Below are positions 16,974-24,192 of a DNA stretch of 64,000 bases, in pieces. Numbering within the stretch: position 1 is the first letter of the stretch; every line of letters begins with the position of its first letter. The translations under genes and the position numbers were made by a program. This DNA is from Alistipes sp. (GTDB taxonomy: Bacteria > Bacteroidota > Bacteroidia > Bacteroidales > Rikenellaceae): NCBI GenBank assembly GCA_022767745.1, contig JALENN010000009.1, forward strand, positions 248,001 to 312,000, given 5' to 3'. The notes below the pieces were generated by a model, which was not told the origin of the DNA, searched no databases, and worked only from the letters and a program-made list of their open reading frames with translations.

Positions 16974-17089
16974 CGTATGCGGCCGCTTGCGGCTGGAGGA
17001 TGCCGTGCGGCGTGGGGATGCGGCGGCGCATATATGCGAATATTCAGCATCATATACCGGCGGAATGCTAAATTTTTCGGGCCGATTTT

Positions 17090-17119
17090 TTGCCAAACGG
17101 GAAAATATGGTTACATTTG
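17090..17119 (+). promoter_or_regulatory. Promoter of tRNA-Leu
   Basis: TTG (17090-17092), a 19-base spacer and TACATTTG (17112-17119). The tRNA starts 20 bases later. Confidence 0.7.
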
Positions 17120-17139
17120 CACTCGATTTTCACGAATCA

Positions 17140-17223
17140 GCCCGGATGGCGGAATCGGTAGACGCGCTGGTCTCAAACACCAGTAGGTTCACCCCTGTGC
17201 CGGTTCGACCCCGGCTCCGGGTA
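17140..17223 (+). tRNA. tRNA-Leu (CAA anticodon)
   Basis: The sequence folds into a class II cloverleaf. The acceptor arm is GCCCGGA (17140-17146) with TCCGGGT (17216-17222) and discriminator A. The anticodon stem is CTGGT/ACCAG with loop CTCAAAC, placing CAA at 17174-17176. A variable arm and a T arm with GTTCGAC are present. The 3' CCA is not encoded. A terminator follows within 10 bases. Confidence 0.95.
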
Positions 17224-17228
17224 CAAGA

Positions 17229-17267
17229 AAAAATCCCAAATAGCTAATTCAGCTGTTTGGGATTTTT
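17229..17267 (+). terminator. Terminator after tRNA-Leu
   Basis: AATCCCAAATAGCT (17232-17245) pairs with AGCTGTTTGGGATT (17251-17264) around a 5-base loop, followed by TTT; the A-tract before the stem also pairs with the T-tract. Confidence 0.85.
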
Positions 17268-17328
17268 GTTTTGCCCGCAGTGTCCGCATTTTACCTAAGT
17301 CAGGGAACGGATAGAATTTCATGGGCTT

Positions 17329-18042
17329 TTATCTCTCTTTCAGATCGGCAAACCAGTAGGTGTATGTCTTCACGGCTCCGTTTTCGAGGCGAATGTCATA
17401 ACTTCGAGAGACGGGCTTGCCCAGCCGGAACGGAATGGGATATCGGAAAATCGGGCCGTCATAACAAAATGTATGATATTCGCCGTTTTCGCCGTTGGGA
17501 TCGACATTGTCCGGCAACGAATCAATAAACTCACTGTCAATCTCCCGGCCTATTGCTGCTGCGCCAAGGCCGTCGGCCATGGTGGTTACAATAACGGTGC
17601 GAAGTCCCGACTTTAGAAAATCGGCAATTACTTCCTCGGAACTCTTTCCCCAAAGCGGTTCAACGACATCGATACCATGAGGTGCGAGCTGCTCTTCCCG
17701 ATATTTGCGTACGTCGTGGAGGAAAATATCCCCGAAAATGAAGTGGGTAACCCCTTGTGCCTTGAAATGCTCTACGGCCCGGGACATGGCCGCTCCGTAA
17801 TCTTCCATATTCCCTTTTGGCGTCAGGTCCACAACATGGAGTGGGATGCCGAGGCTGTCGGCCTGTATTTCCAGCAACGGAAGCGGAATGTCATGCATCG
17901 TCGAACGGTGAGTCGAGCGGTTTACCGTCGTAAGCAACGCCACAATTTCATAAGTCCCCGATTGCTGCGCCTGCAGCAGGGCATGTGCGGAATCTTTGCC
18001 TCCGCTCCAATTGAAAACCGCTTTTATCCGTTCCGTTGCCAT
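17329..18042 (-). CDS. Dph6-like ATP-pyrophosphatase (diphthine-ammonia-ligase family)
   Basis: The 237-residue protein carries the ATP-pyrophosphatase P-loop SGGKDSAHALL (about residues 11-21), and FIFGDIFLHDVRKYRE followed by EPLWGKSS, both conserved in the DUF71/Dph6 family. In archaea and eukaryotes these enzymes amidate diphthine on EF2. Bacteria lack diphthamide, so the substrate here is unknown, but ATP-dependent amidation of a carboxylate is likely. The gene stands alone beside a tRNA-Leu and is visibly less GC-rich than its neighbours, hinting at transfer. The start at 18042 lies 9 bases after a TATTTTTG box, which rules out the upstream in-frame codon at 18105. Confidence 0.82.
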   Translation of the reverse strand: MATERIKAVFNWSGGKDSAHALLQAQQSGTYEIVALLTTVNRSTHRSTMHDIPLPLLEIQADSLGIPLHVVDLTPKGNMEDYGAAMSRAVEHFKAQGVTHFIFGDIFLHDVRKYREEQLAPHGIDVVEPLWGKSSEEVIADFLKSGLRTVIVTTMADGLGAAAIGREIDSEFIDSLPDNVDPNGENGEYHTFCYDGPIFRYPIPFRLGKPVSRSYDIRLENGAVKTYTYWFADLKER

Positions 18043-18051
18043 AACAGTACA

Positions 18052-18059
18052 CAAAAATA
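18052..18059 (-). promoter_or_regulatory. -7 box TATTTTTG of the Dph6-like gene
   Basis: The minus-strand box ends 9 bases before the ATG at 18042, so the leader would be nearly absent. Confidence 0.45.
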
Positions 18060-18134
18060 GATATTTCGCGTGAAATATATGCCGCGAGAAGCCATGTGAT
18101 TGCAAGTAAACAGGCTTTGTTTTGAATCAAAATC

Positions 18135-18156
18135 GGACTCGGGTACATGTAAAATC
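18135..18156. repeat. Degenerate copy of the tRNA-Leu 3' end (possible old attachment site)
   Basis: GGACTCGGGTACATG and the following TAAAATC resemble the tRNA-Leu 3' end and its flank at 17213-17235 (GGCTCCGGGTACAAG, then AAAAAATC). Eight bases (CGGGTACA) are identical in a row. The two copies enclose the low-GC Dph6-like gene. The match is short enough to be chance. Confidence 0.25.
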
Positions 18157-18226
18157 GCTTAATTTGTTGATTTAGGAGAGTTAAGCGTTTCCTAATAGTG
18201 GGCCGCGGGAGATGTTTTGCAAATTA

Positions 18227-18260
18227 CAGCCGCGGAATGGTTCCGTCCATTCCGCGGCTG
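18227..18260 (-). terminator. Hairpin after the acyl-ACP thioesterase gene
   Basis: A 14-bp perfect stem (CAGCCGCGGAATGG, 18227-18240, with its complement at 18247-18260) closes a 6-base loop. It lies 53 bases beyond the stop at 18314; no strong U-tract follows on the minus strand. Confidence 0.6.
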
Positions 18261-18313
18261 CTTCGTTGGGCAATGTCTATGTCTATTGGCGGTTGGCATG
18301 CCGATGCGTGGCC

Positions 18314-19126
18314 CTATTCTGCGGCGCTGCTCGGGACAGGGCGTTCTATATCCTTCGCGATGTCTTGTATGCCCGGGGCGTCGCTGACATCCCATCGCGA
18401 GTAGATTTTGCATACTGGTTTGTTGTCGGCGTTTGCTATGTGGTGCCAGAACGAGCGGCTTTCGGCATCCTTGAAGACCTCGCACGATAGAATATCCCCG
18501 AAGAAGGCTTCGGTTATGAATTTTATCTGGAAGAACGTGGGTTCGTGCGTCATGATAAACTCCACGGGGGCGGTGGACGTGGCTATGGTCAGGTAGCTCC
18601 GGTTGCACATGTGTCCGTTGAAGTCGAGGTCCGTTATGTTTACTTCGTGTCGGTACGACCTGTAGAACGTGCTGCCTTCACTTGGGGGCAGTGAGTTCTT
18701 CCTTTTGCCGTTGGCGATATCCTGGCCGATGTCGTGAAGCAGCGACATGGGCGGGCATGGCCTTTTCGTGTCGAGGCTCATGACAACCCACGTGCTGGTG
18801 CCCTGGGCAAAGATGCGGCCCTCCCTGTCGAGCATGTTGAAGCTTATGAATGTCCTGATCGAGGATATCTCGCTTATCCATACCTCGACGTTGACCTCCT
18901 CCGACCAGTAGGGCCTTTGTCCGAGCAGTGTCACCTCGAAGTCGGTAATCATCCATGTCAGTCTTTGGGCAGCAATGTCGAATGCGGCAAGATGTTTGCT
19001 GCTAAGGTAGTTTGCGATGCAATCCTGAACATACATCAGCATGGCGTTGGGGGTCATGCGGTAGACTACATCCATGTCGGATGCCGTGATCCTGTATTTG
19101 ATGCAAAACTTCTCTCTAGTTTCCAT
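18314..19126 (-). CDS. Acyl-ACP thioesterase
   Basis: This protein of about 270 residues has two hotdog domains, as in the plant FatA/FatB family (PF01643). The first half has KYRITASDMDVVYRMTPNA and a substrate helix. The second has the catalytic loop DLDFNGHMCNRSYL with the Asn and His of the active site. It should release free fatty acids from acyl-ACP in the cytoplasm, tuning lipid composition. The start is uncertain: 19126 (METREKF) matches the family N-terminus, but an in-frame ATG at 19177 would add 17 basic residues. A TAAATTTG box at 19223-19216 and an 18-bp palindrome lie upstream. Confidence 0.85.
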   Translation of the reverse strand: METREKFCIKYRITASDMDVVYRMTPNAMLMYVQDCIANYLSSKHLAAFDIAAQRLTWMITDFEVTLLGQRPYWSEEVNVEVWISEISSIRTFISFNMLDREGRIFAQGTSTWVVMSLDTKRPCPPMSLLHDIGQDIANGKRKNSLPPSEGSTFYRSYRHEVNITDLDFNGHMCNRSYLTIATSTAPVEFIMTHEPTFFQIKFITEAFFGDILSCEVFKDAESRSFWHHIANADNKPVCKIYSRWDVSDAPGIQDIAKDIERPVPSSAAE

Positions 19127-19215
19127 TCCTCGGCGTTTTCGTACAAATCGGTTTATGGTATTGCGGCGTGGCTGCATGCGGCCGTGGCGTGATTCAATAC
19201 CGTGTAAGGCTGTTA

Positions 19216-19223
19216 CAAATTTA
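19216..19223 (-). promoter_or_regulatory. -7 box TAAATTTG of the thioesterase gene
   Basis: Minus-strand TAAATTTG. The -33 position falls at the edge of the palindrome at 19245-19262. Confidence 0.45.
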
Positions 19224-19244
19224 GCATTATTTTACGACTTCCGT

Positions 19245-19262
19245 ATCATGTCGCGACATGAT
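19245..19262. promoter_or_regulatory. Perfect 18-bp palindrome, candidate operator
   Basis: ATCATGTCGCGACATGAT is self-complementary over all 18 bases. It sits just upstream of the thioesterase -7 box, overlapping or abutting its -33 region, a typical place for a dimeric repressor or activator. No regulator gene lies beside it. Confidence 0.5.
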
Positions 19263-19574
19263 GCCCCCATTGCTGTATTTTGCGTTGCGCATATTGCGGA
19301 GCGCGGTTTGTGCGTTTATTATTGCGGCAAAAGGTCGGGTTGATCCGCGCGCTGATACGTATTGATGGACCTTTTGATCTTTTTCTCCGAGATGCCGTAA
19401 CAGGGTTGCAGTGAGGGCGGTATGGAGATGATAACGGTGCGGAGTGATATGTCGTATACTGCGTTGTGTCGCCTTGCTGTGGTGTAGTGCCTTGATTTGC
19501 AGGCTTGTTTGCGGTTGGAATGCGCGCGAAGGATGACGGAAGATTTGAAATAGTAAATTATTAAAAAAATTTAT
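19263..19574. other. Intergenic region without recognised gene
   Basis: This 312-base stretch has no convincing reading frame or RNA gene. It becomes strongly AT-rich in its last 40 bases, directly before the DUF4954 promoter. Confidence 0.5.
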
Positions 19575-19582
19575 TATCTTTG
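19575..19582 (+). promoter_or_regulatory. -7 box TATCTTTG of the DUF4954 gene
   Basis: The box follows an AT-rich tract and lies 24 bases before the ATG at 19607. No -33 TTG with the usual spacing is seen. Confidence 0.5.
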
Positions 19583-19606
19583 CATTGCTGAACAAACATA
19601 ACTGAA

Positions 19607-21340
19607 ATGACACATTTGAGATCTTTGACTGAAGAGGAGATATCGGCACTCGAGCGGGGCGGCAATACGGCCTCGTCGTGGGCCGGGGTGAGGGTGGCGG
19701 ATGATTTCAAACCGGCGCAGCTGTCGTACAGCCACTTCGACGGCGAGGTGACGATAGCCTCTGGAGCGCGTGTATTCCGTTCGCGCGTGTCGAACTACCA
19801 CATAGGCGAGTCGTCGATAGTGGACGGTGTTACAGCACTCGAGTGCCGCCGACGCACGTCGTTCGGCAACGGTGTCGAGGTGGCTGCCATGAACGAGAAC
19901 GGCGGCCGCGCCATCAAGATATACGATACGCTGACGGCGCAGCTGGCCTATGTGATGGCCGTCTACCGCCACCGGCCGCAGGTGATTGCGGCGCTTGAGT
20001 CGATGATAGACTCGTATGCCTTGCAGCGCTCGTCGTCGTGCGGCGAGGTCGGACGTGGCTGCCGTATCGTGGGGGCGCGCTTCGTGCGCGAGATGCGTAT
20101 CGGCGACAACGTCACCGTGGACGGGGCCTCGGCGCTGGAGAACGGTACGCTGTGCGACGGCGCTAAGGTCGGGGTCGACGTCAAGGCCTACGACTTCATT
20201 GCGGCCGAGGGTGCCGTTATCGACAACGGTTCGATTGTCGACCACTGTTTTGTGGGCGAGAGCTGCCGTCTGGACAAGGGCTTTACGGCGGCCGAGTCGC
20301 TCTTCTTCGCCAACTCGCATTGCGAGAACGGCGAGGCGACATCGATCTTCGCCGGCCCGTATACGGTCTCGCACCACAAGTCGTCGTTGCTTATCGCAGG
20401 CATGTTCTCGTTCTTCAACGCCGGCAGCGGCTCGAACCAGAGCAACCACCTCTTCAAGAGCGGGGCCGTGCACCAGGCCGTACACCTGCGCGGCTGCAAG
20501 TTCGCCTCGAGTGCCTACATCATGTCGCCGGCGCTGGAGGGGGCCTTTACCATGGTTATGGGGCACCATTCGTACCACCACGACACGTCGGCCTTCCCAT
20601 ATTCGTACCTTATCGAGCGCGATGGCCGCTCGCGCCTGATGCCCGGTGCGAATCTCGCCAGCTACGGTGTCGTGCGCGATGTCGAGAAGTGGCCTGCGCG
20701 CGATGGCCGCACGAAGTTCCGCGACGTGGTGAACTTCGAGGAGTATAACCCCTATACGACGGGTGCCATGCTGCGAGCCGTGGGGGCGATACGCGAACTG
20801 CGCCACCGCGACCCCGATACCGAGGAGTACCGTTACGACAAGACGTGGATACGCACGGCCGACCTGCGACGCGGCCTGCGCCTCTACAACAAGGCCATCG
20901 CCGCGTCGCTGGGTGCCATGATCGAGGCGGGACATTCCGACGCGGGGTATGACGGCAGCGGCGAGTGGCTCGACCTTGCGGGACAGTACATTACGCGCCG
21001 TGAGACGCTGCGCATACTCGACATGATCGAAGGTGGGCGACTGGCGACCACGGGCGACGTCGATGCCATGTTCCGTGCCTTTGCCGCCCACTATGCCGAC
21101 TATGCCCATTCGTGGGCGGTGGATGTGCTTGGGGCGATCCTGGGGCACGAACCTTCGGCTGCGGAGATAGCCGAGGCGGTGACTGTGGGGCGTGCCGCAC
21201 ACGAGGCGCTGCGCCGCATGACCGATGCCGACCGCGAGAGGGACAGCTCGATCGAACTGTCGGTGAGCTACGGGCTCGATTCGGCGGACGAGGAGGAGCG
21301 TATCGAGGACTACCGTGCCGTGCGCGGACTGAAGGAGTAG
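19607..21340 (+). CDS. DUF4954 family protein with left-handed beta-helix
   Basis: The 577-residue protein belongs to the Bacteroidetes family DUF4954. The region about 50-330 is a run of hexapeptide-like turns (VTIASGARVFRS, IGDNVTVDGASAL, AAEGAVIDNGSIVDHCFVG, GESCRLDKGFTA), the left-handed beta-helix used by sugar-nucleotide acyltransferases. The C-terminal 200 residues are helical. HSYHHDTSAFPYSYLIERDG and GPYTVSHHKSSLLIAG are histidine-rich and may form an active site. The family is often annotated near nucleotidyltransferases, but no activity is established. There is no signal peptide, so it is cytoplasmic. It stands alone with its own promoter. Confidence 0.8.
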   Translation: MTHLRSLTEEEISALERGGNTASSWAGVRVADDFKPAQLSYSHFDGEVTIASGARVFRSRVSNYHIGESSIVDGVTALECRRRTSFGNGVEVAAMNENGGRAIKIYDTLTAQLAYVMAVYRHRPQVIAALESMIDSYALQRSSSCGEVGRGCRIVGARFVREMRIGDNVTVDGASALENGTLCDGAKVGVDVKAYDFIAAEGAVIDNGSIVDHCFVGESCRLDKGFTAAESLFFANSHCENGEATSIFAGPYTVSHHKSSLLIAGMFSFFNAGSGSNQSNHLFKSGAVHQAVHLRGCKFASSAYIMSPALEGAFTMVMGHHSYHHDTSAFPYSYLIERDGRSRLMPGANLASYGVVRDVEKWPARDGRTKFRDVVNFEEYNPYTTGAMLRAVGAIRELRHRDPDTEEYRYDKTWIRTADLRRGLRLYNKAIAASLGAMIEAGHSDAGYDGSGEWLDLAGQYITRRETLRILDMIEGGRLATTGDVDAMFRAFAAHYADYAHSWAVDVLGAILGHEPSAAEIAEAVTVGRAAHEALRRMTDADRERDSSIELSVSYGLDSADEEERIEDYRAVRGLKE

Positions 21341-21381
21341 GCGGATGCGACCCGAAGTGTCGTAATACGATAAAAAAAGAT

Positions 21382-21389
21382 TATTTTTG
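21382..21389 (+). promoter_or_regulatory. -7 box TATTTTTG of the GH30 gene
   Basis: The box lies 68 bases before the ATG at 21458, in the 117-base gap after the DUF4954 gene. Confidence 0.4.
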
Positions 21390-21457
21390 CGGTTGCGGCC
21401 GCGTCGCACGGGCGGCGCGGCCGCAAATGTTTCGCCTGCAGGGGCACATAAGGGAAT

Positions 21458-23053
21458 ATGAAAAATTTACGGCTTATGAGATATCTTAACAGTATGATGT
21501 GCCGTGCTGCCGTGTTGTGTGCGGCGGCTGGCGTGGTGTCGTGCGATGCGGCCGGGGATGATGCGACTGCCATCCGTGTCGACGACGGGGTGAAGTATCA
21601 GACGATCGACAACTTCGGTGCCTCGGATGCGTGGACGATGCGTTTCCTGGGTGAGGCTTCCGACGAGACCGTACGGCAGACGGCCGACTGGCTCTTCAGC
21701 ACGGAGTGCGACGCGGCGGGGCAGCCGCTCGGAATCGGCCTGTCGATATGGCGCTTCAACCTCACGGCGGGCAGCGCCGAGCAGGGTGACAGGAGCCAGA
21801 TAAACGAATTTACGCGTGGCGAGAGCTTCTTCGCCGAGGACGGCTCCTACGACTGGAACAAGCTGCGCGGGCAGCGGCGCATGCTGCGCGAGGCGCGGAA
21901 GCGCGGTGTGGAGCACTTCCTCATGTTCCTCAATTCGCCCGACGTGCGCTTCACGCAGAACGGCCTTGCCACCAACACGGGCCGCGGCGACACGTATAAC
22001 CTCAGGCCCGAGTGTGCCGATGCGTGGGCCTCATATATGGCCGACGTCATCGAGGGCATAGCGCGCCACGACTCGGTGCGCTTCGATTACGTCTCGCCCT
22101 TCAACGAGCCCGACGGCCACTGGAACTGGATCGGTCCCAAGCAGGAGGGCACGCCCGCAACGAAGCAGGAGATTGCGGCCCTGACACGCCGCCTGGGCGA
22201 GGAGTTCGCACGGCGCGGCATGGCTACGCAGATCGTGCTGCCCGAGTCGTCGGACTACCGTTGCCTTGTCGGCACTCACATGACCGACAGCCGCCGCGGG
22301 TATGAGATACAGTCGTTCTTCACGCGCGACAGCGTCGACACCTACGTCGGCGACGTGCCCAACGTGCCGCGCATGATTGCCGGCCATACCTATTGGACCA
22401 CCACGCCCCTGACCATGCTGCGCGACATGCGCGTTGCGCTGCGCGACACGCTCCGCTCGCGCGGGGTCGACTTCTGGCAGACGGAGTACTGCATCATGGG
22501 CAACGACGAGGAGATAGGCGGTGGCGGCGGCTACGACTTCACGATGCGTACGGCCTTGTACGTCGCGCGCATCATCCACCACGATCTGGTCTTTGCCGAC
22601 GCCCGCGCATGGCAGTGGTGGCGCGCCGTGGGCGAGGACTACAAGGACGGTCTGCTGCGCGAATACCACGACGAGGGCGACGAGCCGTCGAAGTGGCGCG
22701 TCAAGGATTCTAAACTGCTGTGGACCGTGGGTAACTTCTCGCGTTTCATCCGCCCGGGGGCGCAGCGCGTGGCCGTGGCGTGCGACGGCATGGTCGACGC
22801 TACCGACCCCACGGGTCTGATGGTGTCGGCATACGAGAATGCGGACGGCAGCCGCGTCATCGTCGTGATAAACTATGCCGAGACTCCGTCCGTGGTTACG
22901 CCCGAGTGGGGCCGCGGTACACGCTGGCAGGCATACCGTACCTCGGATGCCGAGGGCGAGAACCTCAAGCCCGTGGGTACGACGCGCGGCCGCGCAGCTG
23001 TGGAGATACCCGCCCGTTCAGTCGTGACGCTGGTGGGGCGGTCGGGCCGGTAG
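21458..23053 (+). CDS. GH30-type glycoside hydrolase lipoprotein (endo-beta-1,6-galactanase-like)
   Basis: The 531-residue protein has a signal ending VVSCDAAG (lipobox), so it should be lipid-anchored. DGVKYQTIDNFGASDAWTM is the GH30 N-terminal strand. The acid/base is E217 in YVSPFNEPDGHWNW, and the nucleophile is E343 in VDFWQTEYCIMG. The TIM barrel (about 40-420) is followed by a C-terminal beta-sandwich typical of clan A (IVVINYAETPSVVT). Likely activity is hydrolysis of beta-1,6-galactan or a related beta-linked glycan; the exact subfamily cannot be fixed by eye. It has no SusCD neighbours. The ATG at 21476 is a second possible start. Confidence 0.85.
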   Translation: MKNLRLMRYLNSMMCRAAVLCAAAGVVSCDAAGDDATAIRVDDGVKYQTIDNFGASDAWTMRFLGEASDETVRQTADWLFSTECDAAGQPLGIGLSIWRFNLTAGSAEQGDRSQINEFTRGESFFAEDGSYDWNKLRGQRRMLREARKRGVEHFLMFLNSPDVRFTQNGLATNTGRGDTYNLRPECADAWASYMADVIEGIARHDSVRFDYVSPFNEPDGHWNWIGPKQEGTPATKQEIAALTRRLGEEFARRGMATQIVLPESSDYRCLVGTHMTDSRRGYEIQSFFTRDSVDTYVGDVPNVPRMIAGHTYWTTTPLTMLRDMRVALRDTLRSRGVDFWQTEYCIMGNDEEIGGGGGYDFTMRTALYVARIIHHDLVFADARAWQWWRAVGEDYKDGLLREYHDEGDEPSKWRVKDSKLLWTVGNFSRFIRPGAQRVAVACDGMVDATDPTGLMVSAYENADGSRVIVVINYAETPSVVTPEWGRGTRWQAYRTSDAEGENLKPVGTTRGRAAVEIPARSVVTLVGRSGR

Positions 23054-23070
23054 GCAGGCACGCAGGCGTA

Positions 23071-23096
23071 GGGGACGGATTGCAGGATCCGTCCCC
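23071..23096 (+). terminator. Terminator hairpin after the GH30 gene
   Basis: GGGGACGGAT (23071-23080) and ATCCGTCCCC (23087-23096) form a 10-bp stem, with TGTTTT shortly after. It shares the GGATCCG-type core with the hairpin at 3331-3356. Confidence 0.7.
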
Positions 23097-23438
23097 AATG
23101 TTTTGCCCGATGAACGCCGGCGGGGTGCGTGGCGCGGCTTGGCGTTTGCCATCCAAGCCCTTAATGCTGCGCCGTTTGCGCCGAATTTGGCCGCCGATGG
23201 ATTAAAACTCGGGCCATGTCTTGTTTTTTGACAATTTTTGCATTTACTTTGCGGTGTCGAAGACAGGCACCTTGTTCGGTGAATCCAATCCCGTCGTTGC
23301 ATGGGCCGAAATCGTAAGGGACTGTCGTATAATCCGTAAAGGTTAACTCTCCGTGCCGAAAACACTGCTTTTTATCCCGTCGTGCGCCAGCATGCGCCCT
23401 GGCGGCGGGAGACGGAGGCGATGCCTGCAATACATTAT
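23097..23438 (+). other. Promoter and long leader of the DUF4290 gene
   Basis: TTG (23221-23223), a 20-base spacer and TTACTTTG (23244-23251, one mismatch to consensus) predict transcription from about 23256, giving a leader of about 180 bases. The leader contains a 12-codon reading frame (ATG 23301 to TAA 23339) ending in a TATAATCCGTAA motif. Whether it is translated is unknown. Bases 23097-23220 hold nothing recognised. Confidence 0.4.
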
Positions 23439-24158
23439 ATGAAAAAGAACTACAACTACACACGTCGCAAACTCTATCTGCCGGAGTATGGCCGACATAT
23501 TCACGAGATGGTGGACCAGTTGCTCGAGATCGAGGACCGCGAGGAGCGTAACCGCCAGGCACGCGCCGTTATTGCCGTGATGGGCAATCTGAACCCGCTG
23601 CTGCGCGATACGGCCGACTTCACCCACAAACTGTGGGACCACCTCTTCATCATGTCCGATTTCAAGCTCGATGTCGATTCGCCCTATCCGCGTCCGGCAC
23701 GTCAGGACCTGATGGTGTCGCCGCACAAGATGGCCTATCCGCAGGAGCGCATCGCATACAAGCACTACGGCAAGTATGTAGCCCGCATGTTCCGTGAGCT
23801 GCGCGGCGAGAAGGACCGCGAGGCGCTGGACCGCGCCGTCGATTCGCTGGCGCGCTACATGCGCACTAAGAGCTTCGAATACAATCAGGAGCATCCCAAC
23901 AACGAGGTCATAATAAAGGACATCAAGCAGATGTCGGAGGGGGGCATAGAACTCGACGAGGTGGCTCTGAACAACCTCCGCAGCGACTATAAGCAGCACC
24001 TTCCCGCGCGCCAGCAGAAGGGCACGCAGCGCCAGCCGCAGAAGAACGGCGCCAAAAACGCCATGCAGAAGAGCCCCGCCTACACGGGCCAGAAGAACCG
24101 CGCCGGCCAGGGCCAGCAGAAGGGGGCGCAGCGTTACAATTCGCAGAAGCAATCTTGA
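23439..24158 (+). CDS. DUF4290 family protein
   Basis: The 239-residue protein matches DUF4290, a Bacteroidetes family of unknown function. The conserved part is the first 180 residues: LYLPEYGRHIHEMVDQLLEI, EDREERNRQARAVIAVMGNL and the HKLWDHLFIMSDFKLDVDSP region. It is helical and cytoplasmic. The last 50 residues are a low-complexity tail rich in Gln, Lys, Asn and Gly, which may be disordered or bind nucleic acid. The start at 23439 (MKKNYNYTRRK) fits homologues best. The upstream ATG at 23421 has a GGAGG only two bases away, too close for normal use. Confidence 0.8.
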   Translation: MKKNYNYTRRKLYLPEYGRHIHEMVDQLLEIEDREERNRQARAVIAVMGNLNPLLRDTADFTHKLWDHLFIMSDFKLDVDSPYPRPARQDLMVSPHKMAYPQERIAYKHYGKYVARMFRELRGEKDREALDRAVDSLARYMRTKSFEYNQEHPNNEVIIKDIKQMSEGGIELDEVALNNLRSDYKQHLPARQQKGTQRQPQKNGAKNAMQKSPAYTGQKNRAGQGQQKGAQRYNSQKQS

Positions 24159-24184
24159 CGGTTTCGAAAAAATAGTTATATTTG
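24155..24184 (+). promoter_or_regulatory. Promoter of the thioredoxin-fold lipoprotein gene
   Basis: TTG (24155-24157) overlaps the stop region of the DUF4290 gene. TATATTTG (24177-24184) follows after 19 bases. The ATG at 24193 is 8 bases downstream, so the leader is nearly absent. Confidence 0.7.
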
Positions 24185-24192
24185 TATTCAGT

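Noticed and set aside
17329..18042. Diphthamide synthesis
   Set aside because: The protein belongs to the Dph6 family, but bacteria do not make diphthamide and no Dph1/2/5 genes are present.
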